This document shows positions 7,947 to 15,995 of a stretch of 64,000 nucleotides of DNA, piece by piece; the first letter of the stretch is position 1; every line of letters starts with the position of its first letter. The stretch covers positions 62,001 through 126,000 of the forward strand of contig NZ_WUEI01000001.1 of NCBI RefSeq assembly GCF_012911025.1, in the 5' to 3' direction. The translations under genes and the position numbers were made by a program. The notes beneath the pieces were generated by a model, which was not told the origin of the DNA, ran no database searches, and saw only the letters and a list, made by a program, of their open reading frames with translations. Source of the DNA: Azoarcus sp. TTM-91. Lineage in GTDB: Bacteria; Pseudomonadota; Gammaproteobacteria; Burkholderiales; Rhodocyclaceae.

Positions 7947-8984
7947 TTACTTGCTGGCGGTCACGCCTATGGTCTTGCCGACCGTGGCGTTGAAGTCGCT
8001 CACGCACTGGGCGGAGCAGCGCGCCGCCCACTTGGAGAGCACCGTCTGGCGGATCTTCTTCAGCTCTTCCATGTCCGCCGCGCTGGGCTGCACCAGCACC
8101 ATCTTGCCTTTCACCGGGTTGGGGCAGGCGGCGGCGCCGGTGTTGCAGTCATAGCCCTCCTGGGTCTGGCGGGCGGCGGCGTCCCAGATGTCGTTCACCA
8201 GGGTCTTCACCTCGGCCTGCAGGAAAGCCTGCACTTTCGGGTCCAGCTTGTCCCAGGCCTTCTGGTTCACCGCGTGGATCTGCTGGTTCCAGTTGATCGG
8301 CAGCGCGTACAGGTGGGTGGACACCTCGTACCACTTGGCGGAGTAGCCCGACAGCGAACCGGTGATGGCGCAATCCACCACCTTGTTCTGCAGCGCCGGC
8401 ACCACCTCGCCGAAGGCCATCGTCACGCTGGAGCCGCCCACCGCCTCGACGAACTCGGCCTGGTTGCGGCTGCTGGTGCGCACCTTCTTGCCCTTCAGGT
8501 CGGCCAGGCCCTTCACCTCGGCGTTGCAGAACAGCACCTGCGCCGGATAGGTGGAGATGCCCAGCAGCTTCACCTTGGAGCCCTCGCCGTAGAACTTGGC
8601 GTACACCGGCTCGAAGGCCTCGGTGACCTTGCGCGCGGTGGCCACGTCCGGCGCCAGGCCTGCGAGGTCGATGGCTTCGTTGATCGGGTTGTCGCTGGCG
8701 AAGTAGGACAGGGTGGCGGTACCGAACTCGACCACGCCCTGGGACATCAGGCGCAGCAGCTCAGGCCCCTTCAGCCCCATCTCGTTGAAACCCTTGATCT
8801 CGGCGGTGACCTGGCCGCCGGACTTCTCAGGAATGGTCTTGGTCCAGAACGGCCGCTCGTAGTCGGTATACGCGGTGAGGTTGCTCAGACCGCCGACGAT
8901 CTTGAGCTGGGTCTTGGGCAGGTCCTGGGCCAGTGCGGAACCGGCAAGCAGGGTGCCGGCGATGACGGCTAGGGCTTTTTTCAT
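7947..8984 (-). CDS. TRAP transporter substrate-binding protein (DctP)
   Basis: A 345-residue periplasmic binding protein with a signal peptide ending in SALAQ near residue 20. Lobe features include PELLRLMSQGVVEFG and the DLKGKKVRTSSRNQ segment, whose Arg normally grips a substrate carboxylate. Four cysteines in the C-terminal region (CNTGAAAC and CSAQC) could form disulfides. A strong GGAGGAG ribosome site precedes the ATG at 8984. Gene order P-Q-M is standard. The 5-oxoprolinase genes upstream suggest pyroglutamate, a D-amino-acid derivative or a related carboxylate as ligand; this is inference. Confidence 0.93.
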   Translation of the reverse strand: MKKALAVIAGTLLAGSALAQDLPKTQLKIVGGLSNLTAYTDYERPFWTKTIPEKSGGQVTAEIKGFNEMGLKGPELLRLMSQGVVEFGTATLSYFASDNPINEAIDLAGLAPDVATARKVTEAFEPVYAKFYGEGSKVKLLGISTYPAQVLFCNAEVKGLADLKGKKVRTSSRNQAEFVEAVGGSSVTMAFGEVVPALQNKVVDCAITGSLSGYSAKWYEVSTHLYALPINWNQQIHAVNQKAWDKLDPKVQAFLQAEVKTLVNDIWDAAARQTQEGYDCNTGAAACPNPVKGKMVLVQPSAADMEELKKIRQTVLSKWAARCSAQCVSDFNATVGKTIGVTASK

Positions 8985-9071
8985 GGGACGCTCCTCCGAT
9001 GGGGTGAGGGGTGATTCACGGGGAAAGGCTGCTTGACCCACCGGCAGCCCCGCCGCCGATGGGCAGGGAAA

Positions 9072-9866
9072 TCAGAACAGGGCCAGGTCTGCGTTCTTCA
9101 GGTCGGTCACCAGCATGTGGCCCGGCGCGTGGGTGATGCAGAACGACGGCCGCGCCGCCGCCACCACCGACTGCGGCGTCACACCGCAGGCCCAGAACAC
9201 CGGAATCTCGCCGTCGCGGATCGCCACCGCGTCGCCGTAGTCGGGCGCCATCACGTCGCGGATGCCGATCTGCGCCGGATCGCCCAGATGCACCGGCGCG
9301 CCATGCACCGACGGAAAGCGGGAGGTGATCTGGATCGCGCGGATGGCGTCGGCGGCCTTCATCGGCCGCATCGACACCACCAGCGGGCCGGAGAAACGGC
9401 CGGCCGGCACGGTGGGGATGCTGGTGCGGTACATCGGCACATTGCTGCCGGCGCTGATGTGGCGGATGTCGATGCCGGCGGCCAGCAGCGCCTCCTCGAA
9501 GGAGAAGGAGCAGCCGATGGCGAAGCTCACCAGGTCATCCCGCCAGACGTGGGACACATCGGTGCATTCCTCCACCACCTCGCCGTCGCGCCATACCCGG
9601 TAGCGCGGCACGTCGCTGCGGATGTCGAGGTCTTCGCCTATGGACGGCAGCCGCGGGTTGCCCGCCTCGGATACGCCCACCAGCGGACAGGGCTTGGGGT
9701 TGCGCTGGCAGAACAGCAGGAAATCGTTGGCCAGCTCGCGCGGCAGGATGGCGAGATTGGCCTGCACATGGCCAGGCGCCAGGTTGGCCGTGGGGCCGGT
9801 AAAAGCCCCGCTGCGCGCCTGCAGGCGGGCGGCGACACTGGCGGGAACGGCAGCGGATGCGGACAT
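9072..9866 (-). CDS. D-glutamate cyclase family / putative hydro-lyase (DUF1445)
   Basis: A 264-residue cytosolic protein of the DUF1445 family. The mammalian member converts D-glutamate to 5-oxo-D-proline. Visible family stretches are [25 protein letters not shown], the segment with [15 protein letters not shown] (about 114-128), and [20 protein letters not shown]. The C-terminus carries [11 protein letters not shown] and [12 protein letters not shown]. Bacterial members often sit beside 5-oxoprolinase subunits, as here (pxpABC is 1.3 kb upstream). It may feed D-glutamate-derived 5-oxoproline to that enzyme or act on the TRAP substrate. Confidence 0.85.
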   Translation of the reverse strand: MSASAAVPASVAARLQARSGAFTGPTANLAPGHVQANLAILPRELANDFLLFCQRNPKPCPLVGVSEAGNPRLPSIGEDLDIRSDVPRYRVWRDGEVVEECTDVSHVWRDDLVSFAIGCSFSFEEALLAAGIDIRHISAGSNVPMYRTSIPTVPAGRFSGPLVVSMRPMKAADAIRAIQITSRFPSVHGAPVHLGDPAQIGIRDVMAPDYGDAVAIRDGEIPVFWACGVTPQSVVAAARPSFCITHAPGHMLVTDLKNADLALF

Positions 9867-9927
9867 GCGGACTCCGGGGTAACGGTATGTTGCAAATCCA
9901 TTTCAGCCCAGAAGTACCGCACTGTCT

Positions 9928-9944
9928 AATCGTATGTTCGGATT
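9928..9944. promoter_or_regulatory. Candidate LysR box (T-N11-A) upstream of the DUF1445-TRAP unit
   Basis: AATC at 9928-9931 and GATT at 9941-9944 frame an imperfect dyad containing T9930-N11-A9942, the usual LysR-type core. It lies 62-78 nt upstream of the DUF1445 start at 9866 and just after the lysR stop at 9950. That fits an activator site for the transporter unit. Short motif, so uncertain. Confidence 0.35.
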
Positions 9945-9949
9945 GAGGC

Positions 9950-10903
9950 TTATAAGAAAAACGGATCAGTTGCCGCCTCTCCGCCCTCCTCGCTGGCCGC
10001 CACCTGCGCCGCCAGCCGGGCGATGGCCGCCGCCACATGGCTGTCGCTGCCATGCAGCCAGCTGGCGGTAAAGGCCAGCTCCGGCAAGGGTTCGGCCGCC
10101 ACCTGCAGCAAGCGCAGCCGGCCCTCGGCCAGCTCCTTGCCGAGGAAAACCGGCGCGATCACGCTGGTGCCTATGCCGTCCCGCGCCATGCGCACCGCCA
10201 TCGCCAGCGAGGCCAGGCCGTACATGCGCGGCGCGGCCACGCCGGCGCGCAACAGCATCTCGCGCACCATCTGGTAAGGCCGGCTGCCGGAGGGGTAGGT
10301 GATGATGGGCAGCTGCGCCACCCGCTGCAGCGTCAGCGGCTCCGGCCCCAGGTCCAGCTGCGGGCTGGCGACCCAGGCCAGCGGATAGCGGCACAGCGGC
10401 AGGTTCTCGACGTTGGCGTCGGCCAGCGGACCCATGAGGAAGGCGAGGTCTATCTGCCGGCCGACCAGGTGGGAACGCAGCACCGGCGTGGTATCCACCT
10501 CGATCTCCAGCACCACTTCGGGGAAGGTGTTGTGTACCCGCTCCAGCAGCGCCGGCAGCCAGGTCTGCACGATGGTCTCCGCCACGCCGATGCAGACCCG
10601 GCCGCTGATGGCGTTCTGCGAACGCGCCACCAGCAGCATGTCGTGGCGCATCTGCAGCATGCGCTCGGCGTGGGGCAGCAGTTCCTGCCCCTTGGCGGTG
10701 AGGCGCACGCCGCGGGTGTCGCGGTCGAACAGGCGCGCGCCCAGCGCATGCTCCAGCTGCGCCACCCGCTGCGATACCGCCGGCTGGCTGGTGTGCAGCT
10801 TCTCCGCCGCGCAGCGGAAACCGCCCAGTGTGGCGACCCAGTAGAAGGTTTCGATGCCGCGGAGTTCGATCACGTTAGCAGTTGGGCTGGAAAAGGCGAT
10901 CAC
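9950..10903 (-). CDS. LysR-family transcriptional regulator
   Basis: A 317-residue LysR-type regulator. The N-terminal winged helix-turn-helix (about residues 12-70) shows the signature FYWVATLGGFRCAAEKLHTS followed by QPAVSQRVAQLEHALGARLF. The effector-binding domain covers about 100-300. The start at 10903 lies 11 codons before a possible GTG start; neither has a clear ribosome site. It lies between the pxp unit and the DUF1445-TRAP unit on the same strand, so it probably controls the latter in response to the imported acid. Confidence 0.92.
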   Translation of the reverse strand: MIAFSSPTANVIELRGIETFYWVATLGGFRCAAEKLHTSQPAVSQRVAQLEHALGARLFDRDTRGVRLTAKGQELLPHAERMLQMRHDMLLVARSQNAISGRVCIGVAETIVQTWLPALLERVHNTFPEVVLEIEVDTTPVLRSHLVGRQIDLAFLMGPLADANVENLPLCRYPLAWVASPQLDLGPEPLTLQRVAQLPIITYPSGSRPYQMVREMLLRAGVAAPRMYGLASLAMAVRMARDGIGTSVIAPVFLGKELAEGRLRLLQVAAEPLPELAFTASWLHGSDSHVAAAIARLAAQVAASEEGGEAATDPFFL

Positions 10904-11035
10904 CCGAGCTTATCAGTAGCTAGCGGAGGAGGGCGTGCTTGGGGCGATTGGCGGGCGGGCGCTTGCTCTGCCGGCCGAAGCCCGTCGCCGCCATCTGAAA
11001 ATCTGCGCAAGGCATCGGTCCCGCATGGTTTTCTT

Positions 11036-11077
11036 CCCCTCTCCCCCGGGGCACGGAGCGGAACCGGGGGAGAGGGG
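11036..11077. terminator. Strong 14-bp hairpin after pxpA
   Basis: Perfect inverted repeat: CCCCTCTCCCCCGG at 11036-11049 and CCGGGGGAGAGGGG at 11064-11077, 14-nt loop. It lies downstream of the pxpA stop (11153) and upstream of lysR. There is no long T-run, so it may be a terminator, an mRNA-stabilising structure or a copy of a dispersed GC-rich repeat. Similar CTCCC/CCCCGG pieces recur at 11115-11145. Confidence 0.55.
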
Positions 11078-11152
11078 CCTGCGGCGCTCAAGCACTGCAA
11101 GCATCCTGGCGGGCGCTCCCCCGCTCTCCCGCTCCCCCGGGGCAATCCCCTT

Positions 11153-11920
11153 TCAGCCCAGCACTTCCGGCACCGGCACCCTCTTCCAGCCGGCTTCATC
11201 CAGCGCGGCGGCCAGGTAACGCGTGCTCTCCACCGCCCCCGGCGTATCGCCATGCACGCAGATGCTCTGCATCGGCGCCGGCAGCACCTTGCCGGAGTGG
11301 GCGACGATGCCGCCCGCCGCCAGCATGCGCAGCACATGGGCGGCGACTTCGGCGTGGTCGTGCAGCACCGCGCCCGGGCGGCTGCGCGGCATCAGCATGC
11401 CGTCGTCGGTGTAGGCGCGGTCGGCGAAGATCTCCGCCGCCACCCGCAGGCCGGCGCGCTCGCCGGCGAAGTAGAGCTGCGACAGCGCCGGCGCCAGCAG
11501 GATGAGCTCGCGGTCCACCGCGCGCACCGCCCGCGCCACTGCGTCGGCCAGGGTGGCGTCCTCGCAGGCCTGGTTGCTCAGCGCGCCGTGCGGCTTCACA
11601 TGGCTCAGGCGGCCGCCCTCGGCGGCGGCGAAGGCGGCCAGTGCGCCCGCCTGGTAGATCACCGCCGCTTCCACCTCGGCCGGCGACAGCGCCATCGGCC
11701 GGCGGCCGAAGCCCTGCAGGTCCGGGTAGGCGGGGTGGGCGCCCAGGCTGACGCCGGCGGCCAGCGCGGCGCGCACCGTGCGGCGCATCACCATCGGGTC
11801 GCCGGCGTGGAAGCCGCAGGCGATGTTGGCGGAGTTCACCACCTGCAGCAGGGCCTCGTCCTCGCCCATCTTCCAGGCGCCGAAGGATTCGCCGAGGTCG
11901 GCGTTGAGGTTGATCTTCAC
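11153..11920 (-). CDS. pxpA: 5-oxoprolinase subunit A (LamB/YcsF family)
   Basis: A 255-residue LamB/YcsF protein, the PxpA component of bacterial ATP-dependent 5-oxoprolinase (5-oxoproline to glutamate). The N-terminus KINLNADLGESFG and the stretches ANIACGFHAGDP, GAHPAYPDLQGFGRR and VKPHGAL are family signatures. The start is a GTG at 11918-11920 preceded by GAAGAGGA and overlapping the pxpC stop (GTGA), so it is coupled. It is slightly longer than E. coli PxpA (244). Confidence 0.95.
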   Translation of the reverse strand: MKINLNADLGESFGAWKMGEDEALLQVVNSANIACGFHAGDPMVMRRTVRAALAAGVSLGAHPAYPDLQGFGRRPMALSPAEVEAAVIYQAGALAAFAAAEGGRLSHVKPHGALSNQACEDATLADAVARAVRAVDRELILLAPALSQLYFAGERAGLRVAAEIFADRAYTDDGMLMPRSRPGAVLHDHAEVAAHVLRMLAAGGIVAHSGKVLPAPMQSICVHGDTPGAVESTRYLAAALDEAGWKRVPVPEVLG

Positions 11921-13017
11921 AGCGTGTTCCTCTTCGGGTCGGCCTGCTGCGGCAGGGGGTCCAGCAGCGGGCGGTAATCCGGGCCCAGCGCATGCACCAC
12001 GCCGCCGACCAGGTTGCAGGCATAGAGCGCGGCCAGATCCACGCCCTCGGCATAGAGCGGGCGGATGGCCGCCAGCAGTTCCCGGGTGCAGGCCTCGGCC
12101 ACCCGCGCCAGGCGCTCGCCCTCGGCCACGTCCACCGCGGCGAAGCGCAGGGTTTCGCCCGGCCGCAGCGCCGCCAGGCGGGGAATGTCGGCGCTGATCA
12201 CGGTGGCGATCTTGGGATAGCCGCCGGCGGTCTGGGCATCGGCCAGCAGCACGATAGGCTGGCCCTTGCCCGGCACCTGGATGGAGCCAGGCACGGTGGC
12301 ATCGGAGACGATTTCCGCCGCGCCGGCATGCGCCAGCGTCGCCCCCTCCAGGCGCACGCCCATGCGGTCGGCCTCGGCGGTGACGCGGTATTCGCCCGCC
12401 ACCAGCGCCGCCAATGCCTCGGCGGAGAAGTGGTCCGCCTGCGGCCCGGGAATCACCCGGATGGGCGCGGCGTCGCCGCCGGGCGGCTGCGGCAGCACCC
12501 GCTCCGGGCCCTCCGCCGCGGCGGCGGCCGGCAGCAGGTCGCCGGCGGCCAGCGCCCGGCCCTGGCCGTCGATGCCGCCCAGGCCGGCGCGGGCATAGGT
12601 GGCGGCGCTGCCCATGACCACCGCCGGCGCCAGCCCGGCCACCGCCACCATCGCCAGCCGGCCGCGCTCCATGCGGCGGATGCGCAGCACCTCGCCCTCG
12701 GCCAGCGTCAGCGAGCGCCAGGCCGGCAGCGCCCGCCGTTCCTCGCCACTGCCTATCTCCAGCGCGGCATGGCCGGCCACCGCGACGCGGACCGCGCCGC
12801 CGCGGGCAGCCAGTTGCAGGCCGCCGTCGAAGCACTCGATCACCGCGCTGTCTTCCGCGTTGCCGGCCAGCGCATTGGCAAGGCGCATCAGCCGGCGATC
12901 CAGCACCCCGGCCCAGGGCACGCCAATGCGGCGGAAGCCGCGGCGGCCGCCGTCCTGCAGCGTGGCGAAGGCGCCGGGCGACAGCACTTCGACACCGATG
13001 GGCCTGGCCGCGCTCAT
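11917..13017 (-). CDS. pxpC: 5-oxoprolinase subunit C (KipA/YbgK family, biotin-dependent carboxyltransferase-like)
   Basis: A 366-residue PxpC subunit. Family features are VLSPGAFATLQDGGRRGFRRIGVPWAG split across residues 10-36, then DRRLMRLANALAGN, and the C-terminal segment DAQTAGGYPKIATV near 277-290. It forms the catalytic complex with PxpB. Its ATG at 13015-13017 overlaps the pxpB stop by 4 nt, and its stop overlaps the pxpA start. The B-C-A order with overlapping codons marks a single translational unit. Confidence 0.95.
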   Translation of the reverse strand: MSAARPIGVEVLSPGAFATLQDGGRRGFRRIGVPWAGVLDRRLMRLANALAGNAEDSAVIECFDGGLQLAARGGAVRVAVAGHAALEIGSGEERRALPAWRSLTLAEGEVLRIRRMERGRLAMVAVAGLAPAVVMGSAATYARAGLGGIDGQGRALAAGDLLPAAAAAEGPERVLPQPPGGDAAPIRVIPGPQADHFSAEALAALVAGEYRVTAEADRMGVRLEGATLAHAGAAEIVSDATVPGSIQVPGKGQPIVLLADAQTAGGYPKIATVISADIPRLAALRPGETLRFAAVDVAEGERLARVAEACTRELLAAIRPLYAEGVDLAALYACNLVGGVVHALGPDYRPLLDPLPQQADPKRNTL

Positions 13018-13775
13018 CGCCCGCCTCCAGCCGCCGCCTCGGCGCGCCAGTGCGCCGGCGGCAATTCTCCCGCCGCCACCGCCGCCGCCAGCCGCGCGTA
13101 CTCGGCGGCGGACACCGGCTCGAAACGCACGCAATCGCCCGCCGCCAGCAGCGAAGGCTCGGCCGCCGCCGGGTCGAACAGGCGTACCGGGCAACGGCCC
13201 AGCAAGTGCCAGCCACCCGGGCTTTCCCAGGGATAGATCGCGCTCAGCCCGGTGGCGATGGCGACGCTGCCCGGCGCCACCCGCAGCCGCGGTTCGGCGC
13301 GGCGCGGCAGGCACAGCCGCTCGGGCAGGTCGCCCATGAAGGGGAAGCCGGGCATGAAGCCCAGCATGTACACCCGGTATTCGGTGCCGGCATGCAGCGC
13401 CACCACCTCGTCGGCGGTCGCGCCGATGGCGGCGGCGGTGGCCTCCAGGTCGGGGCCGGCCTCGCCGCCGTAGCACACCGGCAGCCGCCAGTGCCGGCCG
13501 CTGGCGGACTGCGCCTCGCCCGCGCCGACCAGCAGCGGCGCCAGCGCGGCCTCGACGTCGGCGCGGCAGGTGAGCAGCGGGTCGTAGAGCAGGGTGAGGG
13601 AGCGGAAGGTGGGCACCGCCTCGATCAGCCCCGGCAGGCCGCCGGCGCGGGCGAGCCGCGCCACCGCCGCGTCCAGCGCGTTCACCGCCGCCAGCAGGCC
13701 GGGGGCTATGGCGTCGCCGAACTCCACCGTCAGCGCGGCGTCGCCCGCATCCAGCAAGCGGATCTGCGGGCTCAT
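13014..13775 (-). CDS. pxpB: 5-oxoprolinase subunit B (KipI/YbgJ family)
   Basis: A 253-residue PxpB subunit. Visible are the N-terminal DAALTVEFGD strand, the middle VCYGGEAGPDLEA segment, and YMLGFMPGFPFMGDLP followed by PRRAEPRLRVAPGSVAIA, the most conserved stretch of the family. In Bacillus the homologue KipI also inhibits kinase KinA; no such kinase is visible here. The ATG at 13775 overlaps the stop of the MarR-type gene, making regulator and enzyme co-translated. Confidence 0.95.
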   Translation of the reverse strand: MSPQIRLLDAGDAALTVEFGDAIAPGLLAAVNALDAAVARLARAGGLPGLIEAVPTFRSLTLLYDPLLTCRADVEAALAPLLVGAGEAQSASGRHWRLPVCYGGEAGPDLEATAAAIGATADEVVALHAGTEYRVYMLGFMPGFPFMGDLPERLCLPRRAEPRLRVAPGSVAIATGLSAIYPWESPGGWHLLGRCPVRLFDPAAAEPSLLAAGDCVRFEPVSAAEYARLAAAVAAGELPPAHWRAEAAAGGGR

Positions 13776-14323
13776 CCCGGCACCGCCGTGGCTGCCGCCC
13801 GCGCCGCCTGGTCGTAGCGGCCGGAGAGCATGCGCAGCAGCGCCGCCAGCTCGCCGATGCGGGCGTTGTCTTCCTCGCTGCCGGAGAAGCCTTCCATCAG
13901 GCAGGATTCGCGCACGTCGCGGTAGGCGAGGCAGACCTCGCAGCCTTTGTCGGTGAGGAAGAAGAAGGCTTCCTTGCCGCGGCGCTCGCTGCGCACCAGG
14001 CCCAATCCGGCGAGCTTGCGCAGCGAGTAGGACACCACGTGGGTGTCTTCCACGTTGAGCACGAAGCAGATGTCCGCCAGGCGCTTGCCGCGCTCGCGGT
14101 GGGCGACGTGATGCAGCACCAGCACGTCCAGCGCGGTCATGTCGGGCACTCCGGTTGCTGCGCTGGCACGGATCATCCAGCGCGAGAAGGCGTTCCAGGC
14201 CAGGATCATGCCGTACTCCAGTTCCGACAACTCCGGCGAACGCGGCGACACCAGGTGCTGGGAGGAGACGATGCGGCCCGCTTCCGGAACCATGCAGGGC
14301 AGGGCGGCTGGCGGTTTGCTCAT
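13772..14323 (-). CDS. MarR-type winged-helix transcriptional regulator
   Basis: A 183-residue DNA-binding protein of MarR-like architecture. An N-terminal helix includes MILAWNAFSRWM, a helix-turn-helix includes LADICFVLNVEDTHVVSYSL (about 95-114), and a wing reads SERRGKEAFFFLTDKG. The C-terminal helices would dimerise. The start at 14323 (MSKPPAAL) follows AAAAGAGA. The stop overlaps the pxpB start, so the regulator heads the 5-oxoprolinase operon and probably autoregulates it through the palindrome 13 nt upstream of its start codon. Confidence 0.85.
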   Translation of the reverse strand: MSKPPAALPCMVPEAGRIVSSQHLVSPRSPELSELEYGMILAWNAFSRWMIRASAATGVPDMTALDVLVLHHVAHRERGKRLADICFVLNVEDTHVVSYSLRKLAGLGLVRSERRGKEAFFFLTDKGCEVCLAYRDVRESCLMEGFSGSEEDNARIGELAALLRMLSGRYDQAARAAATAVPG

Positions 14324-14335
14324 GGTTTTCTCTTT

Positions 14336-14385
14336 TCGTATACGATTTATCGACAAGTTATAGATGAAATCAACGAATCGAACAA
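14336..14385 (-). promoter_or_regulatory. Promoter and palindromic operator of the marR-pxpBCA operon
   Basis: On the minus strand TTGTTC (14385-14380) and TATAAC (14362-14357), spaced by 17 nt, form a good sigma70 promoter. Downstream, the 10-bp perfect palindrome TCGTATACGA at 14336-14345 lies near the expected transcription start and just before the MarR-type start codon. A repressor bound there would block the promoter. The region is AT-rich against a GC-rich background. Confidence 0.55.
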
Positions 14386-14441
14386 TCACCGCCCGGCCGC
14401 CATGCCGGCGCGTCCCTTCCCCCAACCCGCCCCGAGAACCC

Positions 14442-14981
14442 ATGAACAGCGCCGAACGCGTCCTGCGCGCCTACCTCCACGCCAAGGACGAAAACCGCCC
14501 GCTCCACATGCAGCACGCCTTCACCCCGGACGCCGTGCTGGAGATGCAGGTCGCCAGCGACAACATCGCCTTTCCCGCCCGCAGCGAAGGCCTGGCCGCC
14601 ATCACCGACGTGCTGGTGCGCCGCTTCGGCGAGCGCTACGACAATGTCTACACCTTCTACCTCGGCCGTCCGGCGGTCGAGACCGCCCATTTCCGCTGCG
14701 ACTGGCTGGTCGGCATGACCGACAAGGAAAAGGGCGAGGTGCGCGTGGGCTGCGGCAGCTACGACTGGTACTTCGAAACCGCCGAGCCGCGCTGCGCGGA
14801 GAAGCTGAAGATCGTCATCGCCGCGATGGAGGTGCTGCCCGCGGCGCAAGCGCCCACGGTGTTCCAGTGGCTGCTGTCGCTGCCCTATCCGTGGACGGAT
14901 GCCGCCACGGTGCTGAAGGAAGCACCAGCGCTGGCGGGCCTGCAGCCAGTGCTGGGCTGGCTGCGCAAGGGCGCCGCCTAA
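14442..14981 (+). CDS. NTF2-like (SnoaL superfamily) protein
   Basis: A 179-residue protein with the layout of an NTF2-like alpha/beta cone. A helical N-terminus contains RVLRAYLHAKDENR. Next come HAFTPDAVLEMQVASD, a strand region with VETAHFRCDWLVGM, and CGSYDWYFETAE. Such folds serve as small isomerases, lyases or binding modules; I cannot assign a substrate. The ATG at 14442 has a weak GAGAA ribosome site. It is divergent from the MarR-pxp operon. Its last 4 nt overlap the convergent end of the dehalogenase-like gene. Confidence 0.75.
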   Translation: MNSAERVLRAYLHAKDENRPLHMQHAFTPDAVLEMQVASDNIAFPARSEGLAAITDVLVRRFGERYDNVYTFYLGRPAVETAHFRCDWLVGMTDKEKGEVRVGCGSYDWYFETAEPRCAEKLKIVIAAMEVLPAAQAPTVFQWLLSLPYPWTDAATVLKEAPALAGLQPVLGWLRKGAA

Positions 14982-15916
14982 GCCGCCAGCAGGAAGGGCA
15001 GAGCCCGCTCCAGCAGCGCCGCCGGCGCTTCCTCCGGCACGTAGTGGCCGCAGGGCAGGGCACCGCCGTCCACCTGCTCCGCCACCCGGCGCCACTCGGC
15101 CAGCGGGTCGAAGCAGCGCTGCACCACGCCCTGGGCGCCCCACAACGCCAGCAGCGGCATGGGCAGCTTGCGGCCGGCGTCGCGGTCGGCGCGGTCGTGT
15201 TCCAGGTCGATGCCGGCGGCGGCGCGGTAATCCTCGCACAGGCCGTGGGCGCTGCCGGGCTGGGCGAGGCAGCGGCCGTACTCGGCGAAGGCGCGCGGAT
15301 CGAAGGGGGCGAGGCCGGCATGGCGGCTGCCCATGACGTCGCGCAGGTAGGCGGCCGGGTCGGCCTCGATCAGGCGTTCCGGCAGCGGCGCACGCTGGAT
15401 CAGGAAGAACCAGTGCCAGTAGGCGCGGGCGAAGGCTTCGCTGGTCTGCTCGTACATCGCCAGCGTCGGCGCGATGTCCAGCAGCACCAGCCGGCTCACC
15501 GCCTGCGCATGGTCGGCGGCGAGGCGGTGGGCGACGCGGGCGCCGCGATCGTGGGCGAGCACGGCAAAGCGCTCATGGCCGAGCAGGCGCATCAGCGTCG
15601 CCATGTCGGCGGCCATGCGACGTTTGGCGTAGTTGGCGTGATCCGGCGCGCCGGCCGGCTTGGCGGAGTCGCCGTAGCCGCGCAGGTCGGCGGCCACCAG
15701 GGTGAAGTGGCGCGCCAGCTCCGGCGCCACCTTGTGCCAGATGGCGTGGGTCTGCGGATGGCCGTGCAGCAGCAGCAGCGGCGGCCGCGTATCGCCCGCA
15801 ACGGCATCGGTGACGCAGGCGATGGAGAGGCCGGGCTCGACCTCCACCTTCAGGCTGGAGAAGCCGGGGAAAAGCTCGCGGTCCGCCGGGATGGCGGCGG
15901 TGTTGGCGGGGACCAT
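14978..15916 (-). CDS. Alpha/beta hydrolase, fluoroacetate (haloacetate) dehalogenase-like
   Basis: A 312-residue alpha/beta-hydrolase closely patterned on fluoroacetate dehalogenase, which hydrolyses haloacetates to glycolate. The nucleophile is Asp123 in AHDRGARVAHR, with Arg124 and Arg127 as the carboxylate clamp. Asp147 (LLDI) and His291 (CGHY) complete the triad. His168 and Trp169 (YWHWFF) and Tyr230 (EDYR) match the halide-binding pocket. The spacing agrees with the Rhodopseudomonas enzyme (D110, R111, R114, D134, H155, W156, Y219, H280) with an offset of 11-13. HGHPQTHAIWH (51-61) is the oxyanion region. The enzyme class is well supported; a wider haloacid range is possible. Confidence 0.85.
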   Translation of the reverse strand: MVPANTAAIPADRELFPGFSSLKVEVEPGLSIACVTDAVAGDTRPPLLLLHGHPQTHAIWHKVAPELARHFTLVAADLRGYGDSAKPAGAPDHANYAKRRMAADMATLMRLLGHERFAVLAHDRGARVAHRLAADHAQAVSRLVLLDIAPTLAMYEQTSEAFARAYWHWFFLIQRAPLPERLIEADPAAYLRDVMGSRHAGLAPFDPRAFAEYGRCLAQPGSAHGLCEDYRAAAGIDLEHDRADRDAGRKLPMPLLALWGAQGVVQRCFDPLAEWRRVAEQVDGGALPCGHYVPEEAPAALLERALPFLLAA

Positions 15917-15938
15917 GGCTGTCCTCTTCGTGCTGGGG

Positions 15939-15958
15939 GAGGGGCAGTATCGCCCCTC
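15939..15958. terminator. Hairpin between the YfaP-like pair and the dehalogenase gene
   Basis: GAGGGGC at 15939-15945 and GCCCCTC at 15952-15958 with a 6-nt loop. It lies between the end of the YfaP-like gene (15996) and the start of the dehalogenase-like gene (15916), both on the minus strand. No T-run follows, so termination strength is uncertain. Confidence 0.45.
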
Positions 15959-15995
15959 GCCACCGCTCGCGGAAAGCGGCCCGCCCCCGGCCCGC

